Positions 35,952-48,879 of a stretch of 64,000 bases of DNA are shown here, piece after piece (the stretch's first letter is position 1; each line of letters opens with the position of its first letter). The translations under genes were made by a program, and so were the position numbers. Where the stretch lies: positions 19,554,501 to 19,618,500 of the forward strand of contig OX327684.1 of assembly GCA_946807835.1 (NCBI GenBank), written 5' to 3'. The notes below the pieces were generated by a model that saw nothing but the letters and a program-made list of their open reading frames with translations, did no database searches and had not been told where the DNA came from. Origin of the DNA: Ailanthus altissimus. Its lineage: Eukaryota > Streptophyta > Magnoliopsida > Sapindales > Simaroubaceae.

Positions 35952-38273
35952 TGTTGGTGTTGTGTGCGTGTACGTTGTGTTATGTGTGATTGTGTGTATT
36001 ATTAAACAATTTAAATATTGCATGTCTCACATGCAACGCAGCAGAAATATAATACATTAAAATAATCTCATTACTAATGAGATTAGGGAATGTACTCTTG
36101 AAGCGTGCTTTAAACAAATCTAGTTAGGACGTGGTAGGCTTTCTCAAACTAGACTAATAACCTTCCTTTGTGAAACAATTTGAAACAACTCTTACTTCTT
36201 ATTATTAATTTATTTATTTATTTCTCTTGGACACTTTTCTTAAAGGTTAACACTTAACCTTTTGAAAACAAAGCAATTCAATTCATTTTTATTTTTCATA
36301 TATAGAACTCTCGGTTAACTTAATATTTATAGGCAATTATTGCCTATTGTTCAACCAATGAAAGTTAAATTGATTGACATTTGTTTAAAAAAGACTAAGC
36401 AAATAATTTGCTTAGTCATTTGTAAAATTCGGTTAACATGTTTATAAAACAATTTGTGGCAATCAAATTGGCACCTCATGCTTGGTTAATATCATTTGCT
36501 TTCGGTTGACATTTTAAATGACCAGTTAAAAATCAACACGAATTGATTTTATTTGCATTTGAATGAAGGCACTTGCATGGCCGAATGGAGCAAAGATTGT
36601 TGGCTCTTTACTTTTCCAAATCTTTAAAATACGCCACCTGGATTGAATCAAATTAGATTTTATTTTGTTTTGGCCAATTAGATTTCAACAATATATAAAT
36701 TATTTTACAAATGAATACGATTCATTTACATATAGATATGCCGAATGAATTTTTTTTCTTTTTTTTTATAAAAATTTTATCTACCAATACTCAAATTAGT
36801 ACACATATAAATTATTGACATAATTTGAGATATATACTAGGTAGATAAAAATGTTAAGTCTCACTTGACATAATTTAGGTTTAACAATTAAACCTTAGCT
36901 ACTCTTCGAAAGACTCTAAAGTAAATGAGTAAATAATTAACAAATCAACAATTATTTTATTTAAATGGTATCTATATCCACCAATGCCCAATTTGGTAGT
37001 CATACAAATTATTAGCACAATTTGAGACATACACTAGGTAGACAAAAGTGTCAAGTCTCACTTGGCACAATTTTAGATTTAACAATTAAACCTTAACTAC
37101 TCTTTGAGAGACCCTTAAAAAAATTCATATTTTTCAAAACTTCCGAGATCGAACAATTTGATCTAGTGCGCTACCTACGTGCTCAACGCTTACACTTCAT
37201 AAAGTGAGACTCCCTAGGTTCACATTCATTTTGTCTCACGAAATATTTTTGTAAGTCCATAACCGTTGCCCCCTCCACACACGTTATGGATAATACAAAA
37301 ATGGCAAGTTAAACCATACAAGTTAAGGTTAATCTATATTCGTACAATCCTTCCATCATTAATATTCTGAAAGAGTTTAGACATAGATCAATAACATCAA
37401 GTCCCATATTACTCAACCATAAACTTATCTCATTTAATTTATATTCCAATAAATAATATACGTCAAATTCTTTACAATATTATTTACTCCACGGGAAACT
37501 CTTTCCCGGGTTAAATACTTATGGCCATAAGACTTCCTAGAATACAATCTTAGAGCATCTGGATATTTAACTCACTCATATGAGTTGATGGATCCCATAT
37601 CTACACACACCAGACTTCATAAGCATCGGACCATACCCAGCGACACCCACCGGTCAGACCATGAAAGGTCTTTGACATGTGTGAAACCTAAGTATAGTGG
37701 ATTACTCATAAGCCCATAATAGTGCTCAGGTCTAGGGACCACGAATACTACTCAATTTAAGAAGATCCTCCACTGACGGATTTATGGGAAATCTATTCGA
37801 GTTCTTCATTGAGTCTAGTTCAGTGTCCAATCCTTACTAAATACATATATATCTATATGAGCTTCAACTAAACTCATGATTTGCTAAGTTTAACCATCTG
37901 AACTATCCAAATATGGATATACACTGATCTATATAAATCGGTTCCATTTGATAAACCCTGTATCGGTGGAAATAGATCAGGAACATTTAATTTAAGAACA
38001 TATTTGCACAATGACATTTCCTAACAATTCTTGCAACTATTTGTAATTATGTCATTGTTAGTATATTTTTGAGTCTTTGTTCCATTTTAGATAAGGTTCT
38101 AACTCTTTAGAATTAATCTGAACTCCTTCAGATCAATATAATGTCTGAAATGTTACAAACATCTTACCTAATAAAATTAATTAGCGATTTAATGAAAGAT
38201 TTATTTATTACATAAGTATGAAAATACAATATTCATACAAAATTAGGATGGCATATAAGCACAAATCCCAACA
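35952..38273 (-). repeat. 3' LTR of C2 (2322 bp)
   Basis: Plus strand TGTTGGTGTTGTG to AATCCCAACA, with TG...CA ends. On its inner side the plus strand reads ACTCTCACTTGCTC, the complement of a short polypurine tract. Confidence 0.92.
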
Positions 38274-38873
38274 ACTCTCACTTGCTCTAGTACCATTCAT
38301 AGTGGTATCTAATACCTAACGACTCCACGTGTTTCTCAAACACCTTTAGAGTTAAGGCCTTAATGAGTGGGTCCGCTATATTATTTACAGAATCAACTCT
38401 ATAAAATACAACATCTCATCGAGTCAAGATCTCTCTATTAATGTGGTATTTTCTCTCCACATGGTTAGATCTCTGGTGTGCTTTTGGCTCTTTCGCCCGT
38501 GCTATGAACCGTTGTTGTCACAATATAATGGGATAGGATCCACAAAACTTGAGACTATACTAAGTTCTGCGATAAACTTCTTTATCCATACTGATTCTTT
38601 TGCTGCTTCTGAAGCTGCAATGTATTCTGCCTCTGTGGTAGAATCAACTATGGATCCCTGTTTGACACTCTTCTAACTTATGGCGGCACCATTGAGAATA
38701 AACGCATATCCAAATGTAGACTTTCTATCATCTATAACAAAGTGAAAGTTTAAGTCAGTGTACCCTCTTACTTGTAAGTCATTTTCTCCATATATAAGAA
38801 ACTTATCCTTTGTACCTTTAAGGTATTTAAGGACATGCTTGACTGCCATTCAATGGTTGTCACCTAGATCAGA
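38274..38873 (-). pseudogene. C2 RNase H remnant
   Basis: This is the copia RNase H region downstream of RT on the minus strand. The complement of 38600-38660 gives the conserved block around AEYIAASEAA. No long frame survives, although a plus-strand antisense frame of 77 codons (38443-38676) appears by chance. Confidence 0.65.
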
Positions 38874-39600
38874 CTAGTACCGGCTCGTAACACTTATAGC
38901 CATACTGATATTAGGTCTCGCACACATCATGACATACATCAAGTTTTCAACAGCTGATGCATAAGGAATGTTAGACATTCTAACCCTCTCATCTTCTTTC
39001 TGAGGACACATTTTTCTCGAAAGATAAATGCCATGTCTAAAAGGTATATTAACTGTCTTACAGTTACTAAAATTGTACCTTTCCAAGACACTATCAATAT
39101 ACGAAGATTGGGAGAGTCCTCTGAGTCTCTTAACTCTATCTCTATAAAGCTTTATACCTAGTATATAGAAAGCCTCTCCCAAATCTTTCATGGAGAAATT
39201 CTTACTAAGGTAACTTTTTACTGATTGTAACATACCGATATCATTTCCAATGATCAATATGTCATCAACATAAAGAATTAAGAAGACAATCATGCTCCCA
39301 CTGACCTTTTTATACAAACATGCCTCTTCTTCATTTTTTATGAAACCAGACCCTCTGATTACCTCATCGAAACGAAGATTCCATCTTCGGAAAGCTTGCT
39401 TAAGTTCATAAATGGACTTTTTTAGTTTGCATACAAAACCAGAAGAAATGTTGGATGCAAAACCTTCAGGCTGTTCCATGAATATCTCTTCATCGAGATA
39501 TCTATTCAGGAACACTGTCTTTACATCTATTTTTCAAATTTCAAAGTCATAGTACGCAGCAATTGCTAATAAAATCCTTATTGACTTAAGCATTTCAACT
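38874..39600 (-). pseudogene. C2 reverse transcriptase
   Basis: An open stretch of 213 codons (38874-39515) contains EEIFMEQPEGF, SIYELKQA, the catalytic YVDDILIIGND, NFSMKDLGEAFYILGIK and PYASAVENLMY. A stop lies just upstream, within the N-terminal RT block (CAAATT/TGAAA region at 39530), so the protein is broken. It is the best preserved copia RT in the window. Confidence 0.9.
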
Positions 39601-40349
39601 GGTGCAAAGGTTTCCTCAAAATCGATCCCTAATCATCGAGTATAACCTTTTGCTACCAGACGGGCCTTAAAGGTCTCTACCTTCCTATAGGCTCCACGCT
39701 TCTTCTTGTAAACCTATTTACAACCGATAGTAACTATTCCTTTGAGAAGCTCAACCAAGTCCCAGACTTGGTTTTGATGCATATAATCAATTTCGAATTT
39801 CATGGCATCCTGCTATTTTCTCTAATCAATATCCAATATTACCTCTCTGTAGGTTAAAGGATCACTTTCTTCCACTAAGAAAATCTCAGAGGTACCTTCA
39901 GGTATCATACCATACCTTTCCAGTTACCTCGATATTCTTTGTGACCTACGTAGAGGGTGTGTAAAATGTAATTTGCTCGATTGAGCCTGTGGTTCCATTT
40001 GTGGTTCATTTTGATTGAATTCATCAAGATCAATCTTTCTACAATTTTCACGATCCATGAGAAATTATTTCTCTAGAAAAGTGGCATTCCGAGCAACAAA
40101 CACATTTCGTTCCTCTAGATCATAGAACTGGTATCCCATTGAGTTCATGGGATAACCAATAAACTGATACTTGTACCCCCTGGGTGCAAGTTTATTCTGT
40201 TGTGTAACTTTTACATAAGTAGGACAACCTAAAATCTTAAAATATTTAAGACTTGGATTCCTTCAAGTCCATATCTCATAAGGAGTGGAAGGAATGGCTT
40301 TAGATGGAACTTTGTTTAATACATGAGTAGCAGTATGTAGAGCATAGCC

Positions 40350-40905
40350 CTAAAGATATTCAGGGAGATCAGTGAAACTCATCATCGATCGGACCATATT
40401 TAATAAAGTCCGATTCCTCATCTCTGAAATACTATTGTGCTGCGGAGTAGCTGGAGGACTATACTGAGCGAGAATTTCATTCTTTTTTAAATAATTTAGA
40501 AATTCACTGCTTATATATTCATCGTCTCGATCTGATCGAAGGTATTTGACATACATACTAGTTTGTTTCTCTACTTCAAGTATATATTCTTTGAACTTTT
40601 CAAAGGCTTCAGACTTATGTCTGATTAAAAATACATAACCATATCGTGATAAATCATCAATAAAGGTTACAAAGTGTTGAAATCCACCAATAGCAGCGTG
40701 ATTCATTGGACCACATACATCACTATGTATAAGTTCCAATAAACCAGTGGCACGGTGTCCAACACCAATAAAAGGAGATTTAGTCATCTTTCCTTGAATA
40801 CATGATTCACAAATTGAATAAGGTTCTATGGTTAAATTAAGTATTCGACCATCCTTAACCAGACGGGATAGACGTCTAACACTTATATGACCCAATCTCA
40901 TATAC
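40350..40905 (-). pseudogene. C2 integrase core
   Basis: An open stretch of 183 codons shows a zinc-finger half (CESCIQGKM), then LIHSDVCGPM (first Asp), FVTFIDDLSRYGYVF, LRSDRDDEY (second Asp; the usual Gly-Gly is changed to Asp-Asp) and SISEMRNRTLL (Glu). The D, D, E residues are all present. The C-terminal half runs left to about 39900 with stops. Confidence 0.9.
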
Positions 40906-40934
40906 CATAATTTTTTTTATTGAAAGTTCTCGAA

Positions 40935-42155
40935 CTACTTTGATGTGTTTACCTGTACATTCATGACATTTTGTGTTGTATTCAAAATATAATGACCATT
41001 AATTAGCTGACAATCAACTATCAAAATATTATGCATGTCATATAAACATAAGGAATAATTTTGTATATACATATGATAACCCTTACTATCAAGTACAGGA
41101 AGAGATATTATTTGTCCTAAAATATAGGGTACAAAAAGACAGTTATACAACACTATAGTTCTATTACATGAGAGATGTAAATCTAAATGTCCCACAGCCT
41201 TGACCTGAAAGAAATCTCCATTTCCAACACGAAGCTGAATCTCTCTTGGTTGCAACAATCTAACTTCCCTCAGACCCTGCAACATATTACAGATGTGAGA
41301 AGGAGAAGCAGTACCCAATACCCAATCAGAATTAGCATTATATGCTAAAGAAATGTCAATAATAGGTAAACATATACCTAAAGGATTATTCTTTATTGAG
41401 GCAAGGTATTTTTGGCAATTTCTCTTCCAGTGTTCTTCCTCACAATAGTGGAAATATTTTCCTTTATCTTTCTTCTGTGGTTTGGATATAGGTCGCTTTT
41501 GAGGACCAATCCTGGGTGCCTGCCTCACATTCTTTTTCTTCTTTTCTTTAGGCTTCCCAAAAGCCCTAGGAACAGAAGATGAAGCACCTTGAATAAAGAA
41601 GGACGATCCCACTTAGTTCATGTCCTTTTCTGCCATCTTTAACATATTATGAAGTTCAGTATAAGACTGGGTCATTCTCTGCATATTAAAATTTATTATG
41701 AATTGTTTGAAAGACCCCTAAAAAAACTGGAGAATCAAACTATTTCCCAAATATTTGTTCAGTGTAATGTCCATCGTCTCTAATCTCTTGATTATAGAAA
41801 TCATATTGAGGACATAGAGACTGACTGGACTGCCCTCAGAAAGTCTACGCTGAAAAGATGATTTAGTAACCCTATATGCCTCAATCTGAGAACGGTCGCC
41901 AAACAACTCATTCAAATGGAGCATAATGCTAAAAGCATTACCCATATGAGTATCATCCAACCATTTCTGATAAGTCACCTTCTCATTTGGGGTGGCTTCA
42001 TCAGAAATTCCTGTGGGCATACACTAATCTATCACATATGTAAGTTTTTCAGAATTGAGAACAATTCTCAGATTCATCAACCAGTCTCTATAGTTTTCAA
42101 TGCCTTTAAATTGGTTCGCATCCAATATGCTTGCTAACGGATTAGATGAAGTCAT
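40935..42155 (-). pseudogene. C2 gag-protease
   Basis: The likely start is the ATG at 42155 (MTSSNPLASIL), followed after about 45 codons by a TAG. Gag continues open at 41718-42020 with KWLDDTHMGNAFS. The zinc knuckle (YCEEEHWKRNCQKY, near 41430) has lost its first Cys. The protease region (40935-41340) has VLGTASPSHIC in place of the usual DSGAS motif, so the catalytic Asp is lost. Confidence 0.85.
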
Positions 42156-42630
42156 TTTATCTTCACAAGAGAAAATAAGAGATATTAGTAGAAAATAAAT
42201 ATTTCAATCGTTAATTTTCATTTTAAATTAAGGATATAATCAAAATATACATTTTTAAATCTAAAATACCCTCTCACTGCATTACATAATCCCTTAAATC
42301 TCTTAAAAGGGAAAATAACAAATTTAAACTCTTTAAATTGTACAGCAGGAAGTAGATCCATTTAGAATTTTATTTAGGCCTCACGCTTTAGCAATATTGG
42401 CCATTGTAAAATCCAAAAGGTAAACAACTCTTATCAATTGCATTTTATGCAACTCTTATCACTGATCCTAAATACACATTATCCTTACGCTTTAGTGATA
42501 TTGGATAAGTGTATTTCAGATTAACTTGTTAATAATCAAATATATATTTATTAATACTACCCTCACGCTTTAACAATATTGGGCAATACATTCGTATATA
42601 TTACCTCATCTTATGTTTAACTAGCATAGT

Positions 42631-44068
42631 TGATGAACACTTGAAATTACACATTTAATAAGAGTTTTACATGATTGTTTTGTATTACTAGTGTATTTAA
42701 TTTTCTTAACTTAAGTATGTTTACAATATTATACTTAATTATCTTTTAACTGTTTTATGACAGGTTCGGTAAAATGGGCATAACTATCTACCTAAAGATC
42801 CAATTGAGGTGATTCTTGATTCTGTAGAGAGCTGACTCAATGGGCTAATATATTTTATGTCACAAAGTATTGGAAATTTGAATGTTTAGAGGGTGAAAAA
42901 TGGCCTAGAACAAAACTGATTTGTAGTACAGGCCCAATTTGAACAGTCATCAGTATTTGGCCCATAACTATAGAAATACGTGTCTAATACGTGTGAGATT
43001 ACTCAATTTGGAAAGATAATAGAATTATCTACAACTTTGATGTTTTGCGTGACAGCTAATTTGCATCACATCAATTCTAAATTAGATAATCAAGTGGGTG
43101 CCCAAGTGATAATGAATGCAAATTATTTTGCCACCATTCTTGACTTTCATCAACCAAGTGGTTCCCTCCAAATTTGTCTCGATTTATCTATGTTTTTCTA
43201 TAAATAGGTGGCTTATTTATGCCTAAAGAATATAATTAGAAAGTTAGAATTTAGTTCAAAATACTTGTCCTTTGTATCCATTTCTTTGTAAATTTATTTC
43301 TCTTGTTTACTATTAAATCATGTTATTTCTTCTTCCATTTCTTTTCTTTTTCTTTAGTTTTATTATGTCCAAATAATTTTCTTTAAGTTAAGGTGAAAGG
43401 GTGAAGCTCTTGGCAAGGTAATAAGATATGTTTAATATTTATTCATGAATTTAATGCTTTATTTTTAAGTTATGCAAACTTATATATGATGTATTTATTT
43501 TGTTTGTAGAATTAATACCTTTTCTTCTAGAGTGGTGATTCTTGATTTATTATTGACAAACTTAATACTTGGCACAATAAATTCTTGAAACCATTTACAA
43601 GATTTGGTGTATATAACCTTTTTTGTAAAGTGGGAGTCTTGATTTATTGTAGACAAATATAAAGATTGGCATAATAAATACTTGAACCCATTTATAAGAT
43701 TTGGTGTATAATAATTGAAAGAAATAAATACTAATCAATATATAAATGATGATGAACTTTAATTGCTATATTTTTCGGTTGGAACCTCCTTTGTGTGAGG
43801 ATTCCAATTGAGTTATAAAAAAATAAAAAGTTAAATATATTCTTACTTCTTATGCCAAGAGTGAATCCCCGTAACCTTAGCTTTTTATTTGAATTGGTTA
43901 ATTGAAATAATATTTGCAAATATCTTATATTGTATTAATTATCTTTAAAGTGTTTATAATTTGTAATTTTAATTCTACTTCTTTGTGGATCGACCCCGTT
44001 CTCATCAGGTTATTTATTACTTCGACAATCCTGCACTTGGGAATAACTCCTATATTCTGGACGTGTCA
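42631..44068 (+). repeat. 5' LTR of G1a (1438 bp)
   Basis: It starts TGATGAACACTTG and ends GGACGTGTCA. A TATAAATA at 43199-43206 is the likely promoter. The 75-codon frame at 42980 and those near 43914 are not genes. Confidence 0.96.
43199..43206 (+). promoter_or_regulatory. LTR TATA box
   Basis: TATAAATA is conserved at the same LTR position in the 3' LTR (53703-53710) and in the G1b LTR (34499-34506). It is the likely start point of the genomic transcript. Confidence 0.7.
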
Positions 44069-44074
44069 AGTTTT

Positions 44075-44092
44075 TGGCGCCGTTGCTGGGGA
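44075..44092 (+). promoter_or_regulatory. G1a primer-binding site (Asp tRNA type)
   Basis: TGGCGCCGTTGCTGGGGA lies 6 bp after the LTR. It complements the 3' end of plant Asp tRNA with one mismatch, the usual primer of Athila-group elements. Confidence 0.85.
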
Positions 44093-44139
44093 GGTAAAGT
44101 TAATATTTTGTTTTGTTGTTGTTTGTTTATTTTATTTTT

Positions 44140-44460
44140 ATGGAAGGCTAAGCCTCCTAACGTGCTTTACTTTATTTATTATTTGCTTTTTATTTTCGTT
44201 AAATATATTTTCATGGAAGGCTGAGCCTCCTACTCTTTATTTATTATTTGCTTTTTATTTTCATGGAAGGCCGAGCCTCCTAACATGCTTTACTTTATTT
44301 AGTATTCTGTTTATTTTATTTTCGCTTTTTATTTTTATGAAAGGCCGAGCCTCCTAACGTGCTTTACTTTATTTAGTATTCTGTTTATTTTATTTTCGCT
44401 TTTTATTTTCATGGAAGGCCGAGACTCCTAACGTGCTTTATTTATTATTTTGTTTATTAT
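44140..44460 (+). repeat. Five tandem leader repeats (50-74 bp)
   Basis: Units beginning ATGGAAGGCYRAGCCTCCTA (one with ATGAAAGG) start at 44140, 44213, 44263, 44337 and 44411, followed by T-rich spacers. G1b has only one recognisable unit (near 35420), so the array expanded in the G1a lineage. Confidence 0.85.
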
Positions 44461-44603
44461 ATAATCTAACATTACTAATCTAACTTCTAATTATTTATCT
44501 TTATTTTGCTTTTCAATTTTCCTATTTTTTGTACTTGTGTTTAATATTTATTTTTCTCTTATTTGTATTATTTATTGTTATTGTATTCTATTTTATTTCT
44601 TTT

Positions 44604-46075
44604 ATGAGTGGTTGGTTTCGAGATCCTAATTCTCATCGTTTGGTGAAAGGTAATTTCAAAACTTCCTTTGATAGTTTGTTAGATTCTCCTTCATCTTCTC
44701 ATTCTTTACTAATTAACACTATGAGCGAAAATCAAATTGAGGGACTCATAGACCCAGGGGACAATCAATCTCAACATAATGAGCATAACTGACCTAGGAC
44801 ACTTAGAGACTACATGAACCCTACACGAACCGGTGCACCATCTTGCTTAATTTTTCCTCCGGATGCAACGCATTTTAATTTTAAGCCAGGCATTATCCAA
44901 CTTTTACCCACTTTTCATGGCTTAGATGCAGAGAACCCTTATCTACATCTAAGAGAATTTGAAGAAGTGTGTAACACATATAATGATCAAAATTGTAGTA
45001 TGAACACAATTTGACTTAATCTTTTTCTTTTTTCTTTAAAAGATAAAGCTAAAACATGGCTACAAAACCTTAGGCCATGATCCATTTCTTTATGGGATGA
45101 GATGCAACAACAATTCCTGAAAAAGTTTTTTCCCTCCCATAGAACAAATTCTTTCAAAAGACAAATCACCACTTTTGCCCAAAAACCAGGAGAGACCCTT
45201 TACCAATGTTGGGAAAGGTATAAAGAATTACTTAATACCTGTCCCCATCATAGTTTTGAAACATGGAGAGTAGTCTCAAATTTCTATGAGGGCTTAACAC
45301 CCCAAGTTAGGCAAATGGTAGAAATGATGTGTAATGGAACATTTGAGGAAAAAGACCCAGAAGAGGCAATGAACTATCTTGACTTACTAGCAAAAAATGC
45401 TCAAAATTGGGACACTGCTGGTACCTGTGAGGCACCTAGCAAAAATCAAACCACTACATCTAGTGGGGGTATTTATCATCTTAAGGAAGACCATGACCTT
45501 CAAGCCAAATTAGCATCCCTTGCTAGAAAAGTCGAAACCTTGGAAATGAAAAAGAGTGGTCAAATAAAATCTGTTCAAGAAATTGTATGTCACATTTGTG
45601 AAACCCATGATCACTACCAATGATTGCCAAACTTTGCCTCCATTTAGGGAATGTCTCCATGAACAAATCAATGTTCTAAACACATTCAAGCGGTCAAACA
45701 ATAACCCATATTCACAAAACTATAATCCTGGATGGCAAAATCACCCGAATTTTAATTGGAGGAATGACACTCAAGCACAGGCTTCACAACTACCTTTCCA
45801 ACCACACCAAAAATTTCAAAATCATCAAGGTTATGCACCATATATCCCACCTCCTAGGAAAAATCTTGAAGAAACCTTGCATACATTCATTGAAAAACAA
45901 GAGTCTGTTAATTCTCAAAATGCTCAAACATTTGCTGATTTAAAAAATACTCTTGCTAAATTTGCATCTGCACTGAACATTCATGAGAAAGGAAAATTTC
46001 CTTCTCAACCACAGCCAAACCCCAAAGGACAACATAACTCAAATGCATGTAGTTCAGGAAGCTAACACATCGATC
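44604..46075 (+). pseudogene. G1a gag
   Basis: The probable start is the ATG at 44604 (MSGWFRDPNSHRLVKGNF). Open stretches are 44604-44792, 44814-45014, 45102-45623 and 45583-46065. They show LRDYMNPTRTGAP, FHGLDAENPYLHLREFEEV, KDKAKTWL, FFPSHRT and TLYQCWERYKELL, all typical of Athila/Tat gag, the particle protein that packages the RNA. TGA interrupts at 44790 and again near 45014 and 45080, and there is a stop or shift at 45623. No CCHC knuckle is evident; C-x2-C remnants occur near 45590. Confidence 0.9.
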
Positions 46076-46356
46076 AAGTTAAAGCAGTTATCACTCTTCG
46101 GAGTGGTAAAATTGTTGAAAAGGAAATTCCTGAACCTCATGAGAGTGATGAATCAATCTCTAAGGGTAAGGAAAGTGTTGAACCTACATCTAATGAAGAA
46201 AACACTAAACTCTTACCTCCACCTCTATTTCCTCATGCATTACGTAACACTAAGAAGATGAATCACAATCCTGAAATTTTTTAAATCTTCAAACAGGTAA
46301 AAGTTAATATTCCTTTACTGGATGCTATTAAACAGGTTCCCTCTTATGCAAAATTT

Positions 46357-47481
46357 TTGAAAAATTTATGCACAGTAAAGAGAAAACTGAATGTGAAAAA
46401 GAAAGCATTTTTAGCTGAACAAGTAAGTGCCATTCTTCAGAATAATAATTCTTTGAAATATAAAGACCCTGGTTGTCCTACAATTTCATGTATTATTGGA
46501 AGTCATAAAATTGAACAAGCCTTACTTGATCTTGGTGCTAGTGTGAATTTATTGCCGTATTCAGTTTATCAGCAGCTCAATCTCGGGGAGTTAAAATTAA
46601 CATCTGTAACTCTTTTACTTGCCGATAGATCAATAAAAGTACCAAGAGGGACAGTGGAAGATGTTTTAGTTCAAGTTGATAAATTCATATATCCTATGGA
46701 TTTTATTGTCTTGGACACAAAACCTGTCAAAGAATGTAATCCGATACTTGTTATTTTAGGTCGTCCATTTTTAGCAACTTCTAACGCTTTGATTAATTGC
46801 AGAAATGGAGTAATGAAGCTTTCATTTGGAAACATGACACTTAAACTCAATGTTTTCAATATGTGTAAGCAACCATATGAAGGGGAGGATAAAAGTGAAG
46901 AATGCGACATGATTGAAACGATTGTAGAGGATTATATTCAAAAAAGGAGTTCTACCGATTCCTTAGAAATATATTTAATAAATTCATTTGAGTCAAATAT
47001 ACAATTAGATCCTAAAATCTCTGATATATGCTCTTTACTTGATTGTGCACAGGTGATTGAAAATAAAGGATGGAAACTAAAGTTTAAAGAATTGGGAGAA
47101 AATGAGGATAAACAAAACAAAATTTTAAAGTTAGAGTTAAAATCTTTGCCTGAAGGACTGAAATATGCATTTCTTGGAGAGAAACAAACTTACCCGGTGG
47201 TAATCTCTTTTACACTCACAAGTGAACAAGAAGGTAAGTTGATTGAATTATTGAAAATGCATAAAAATGCAATTGGGTGGACTTTAAAAGACATAAATGG
47301 TATTAATCCTCTAATTTACACACATAGAATACACCTAGAGGATAATGCCAAAACTTCCCAACAATCTCAAAGGAGATTAAATCCACATATGAAAGAGGTA
47401 GTGAGAGCTGAAGTTCTCAAATTACTTGAAGTAGGAATCATCTATCCTATCTCAGATAGTAAGTGGGTAAGTCCTACTTAG
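46357..47481 (+). pseudogene. G1a protease and start of RT
   Basis: This is the longest frame in the window (374 codons). The aspartic protease motif LLDLGASVNLLP has its Asp at residue 58 (46528); DLGA for DTGA is usual in this branch. FLATSNALINC follows at the protease end, and near the C-terminus come IGWTLKDI, the RRLNPHMKEVVRAEVLKLL block and WVSPT of the RT N-terminus. The frame ends in TAG directly after WVSPT, where the RT should continue (VVPKK). Confidence 0.92.
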
Positions 47482-48104
47482 GTAGTACCAAAAAAATCTT
47501 GAATCACAGTCATTGAAAATAAAAAAGGTGAGTTAATACCAACTCGAGTCTTATCTAGTTGGAGGATGTGCATAGATTATAGAAAGTTGAACTCGGCCAC
47601 TAGAAAAAACCATTTTTCTTACTATTCCTTGATCAAATTATAGAAAGAGTAACAGGACATCTATACTATTACTTTCTAGATGGTTACTCTGGCTATTATC
47701 AAATTCCCATAGCACTAGAGGACCAAGAAAAGACTACATTCACATGCCCTTTTGGAACCTTTGCTTTTAGAAGAATGCCCTTTGGACTTTGTAATGCCCC
47801 AACAACATTTCAGAGATGTATGTTAAGCATTTTTAATGACATGATTGAGCATTATTTAGAATTTTTCATGGATGATTTAACAGTGTTTGGAAATTCTTTT
47901 GATAATTGTCTTGAAAACTTAGAAAAGGTTTTAAAAAGATGTGAAGAAAAAAGTCTTGTATTGAATTGGGAAAAATGTCATTACATAGTTACTTCTGAAA
48001 TTGTTTTAGGACATATAGTATCTTCTAAAGGAATTGAAGTGGATAAGGCAAAAGTCGAACTCATTACACATTTGCCTCCACCAAAAACAGTCAGAGAAGT
48101 TTGA
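47482..48104 (+). pseudogene. G1a reverse transcriptase core
   Basis: The part after the TAG shows MCIDYRKLNSATRK, then a frameshift near 47610, and a clean stretch from 47775 with PFGLCNAPTTFQRCM and the catalytic FMDDLTVFG (Asp-Asp at about 47871). Lesions in the palm region mean that no continuous RT can be read. Confidence 0.9.
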
Positions 48105-48690
48105 TCCTTTTTAGGACATGCTGGATTTTATAGGAGGTTCATAAAAAACTTTAGTGCTATATCTAAACCTCTTTGTAACCTCTTAGCAAAAGATGTATCA
48201 TTTAAGTGGACTCAAGAGTATCAAAATTCGTTTGAAAAATTAATTGGCCTCTTAACATCTGCTCCTATCATACAATCTCCTGACTGGTCTTTACCTTTTG
48301 AGCTCATGTGTGATGCTAGTGACTACGCTGTTGGTGCTGTATTGGGACAAAGAAAGGAAGGTAAATCCTATGACATTTATTATGCAAGTAGAACTTTAAA
48401 CAGTGCACAAATGAATTACACAACAACTGAAAAAGAACTACTTGCTGTAATATTTGCATTAGACAAATTTCGTTCTTACTTAATTGGTTCTTCAACTGTT
48501 GTATTTACTGACCATGCTGCTGTAAGGTACTTAATGTCAAAATAGGATGCAAAACCAAGGCTGATTCGATGGATTTTATTGCTTCAAGAATTTATTATCA
48601 CTATAAAGGATAAGAAGGGAGCTGAGAATGTTGTTGCAGATCACTTATCAAGACTCACACCAGATTCATCAACAAAAATAACACCTATTA
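48105..48690 (+). pseudogene. G1a RNase H
   Basis: This reads GHAGFYRRFIKNFS, then DASDYAVGAVLGQ (catalytic Asp near 48312), TEKELLAV (Glu) and FTDHAAVRYL (Asp). A TAG at 48543 splits it from the DAKPRLIRW block, and a TGA at 48102-48104 splits it from RT. It would remove RNA from the RNA-DNA hybrid. Confidence 0.88.
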
Positions 48691-48879
48691 ATGATTCTTT
48701 TCCAGATGAATTTTTATTTTCTACTGTTACAATGCCTTGGTATGCTAATATTGTTAATTTTATTGTAACAAGAGAAATGCCACCTCAATGGAATGCTCAA
48801 GACAAAAGAAAATTTTTAACTGAGGTGAGAAAGTTTTATTGGGATGATCCTTATCTCTTCAAATATTGATATGATCAAA

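Noticed and set aside
44075..44092. tRNA-like sequence
   Set aside because: Only 18 bases complementary to a tRNA 3' end: a primer-binding site, not a tRNA gene. The same holds for the initiator-Met-type sites.
43914..44357. 147-codon hydrophobic frame over the G1a LTR end and leader
   Set aside because: It crosses the LTR boundary and primer site and reads through the leader tandem repeats; the true gag frame starts at 44604.
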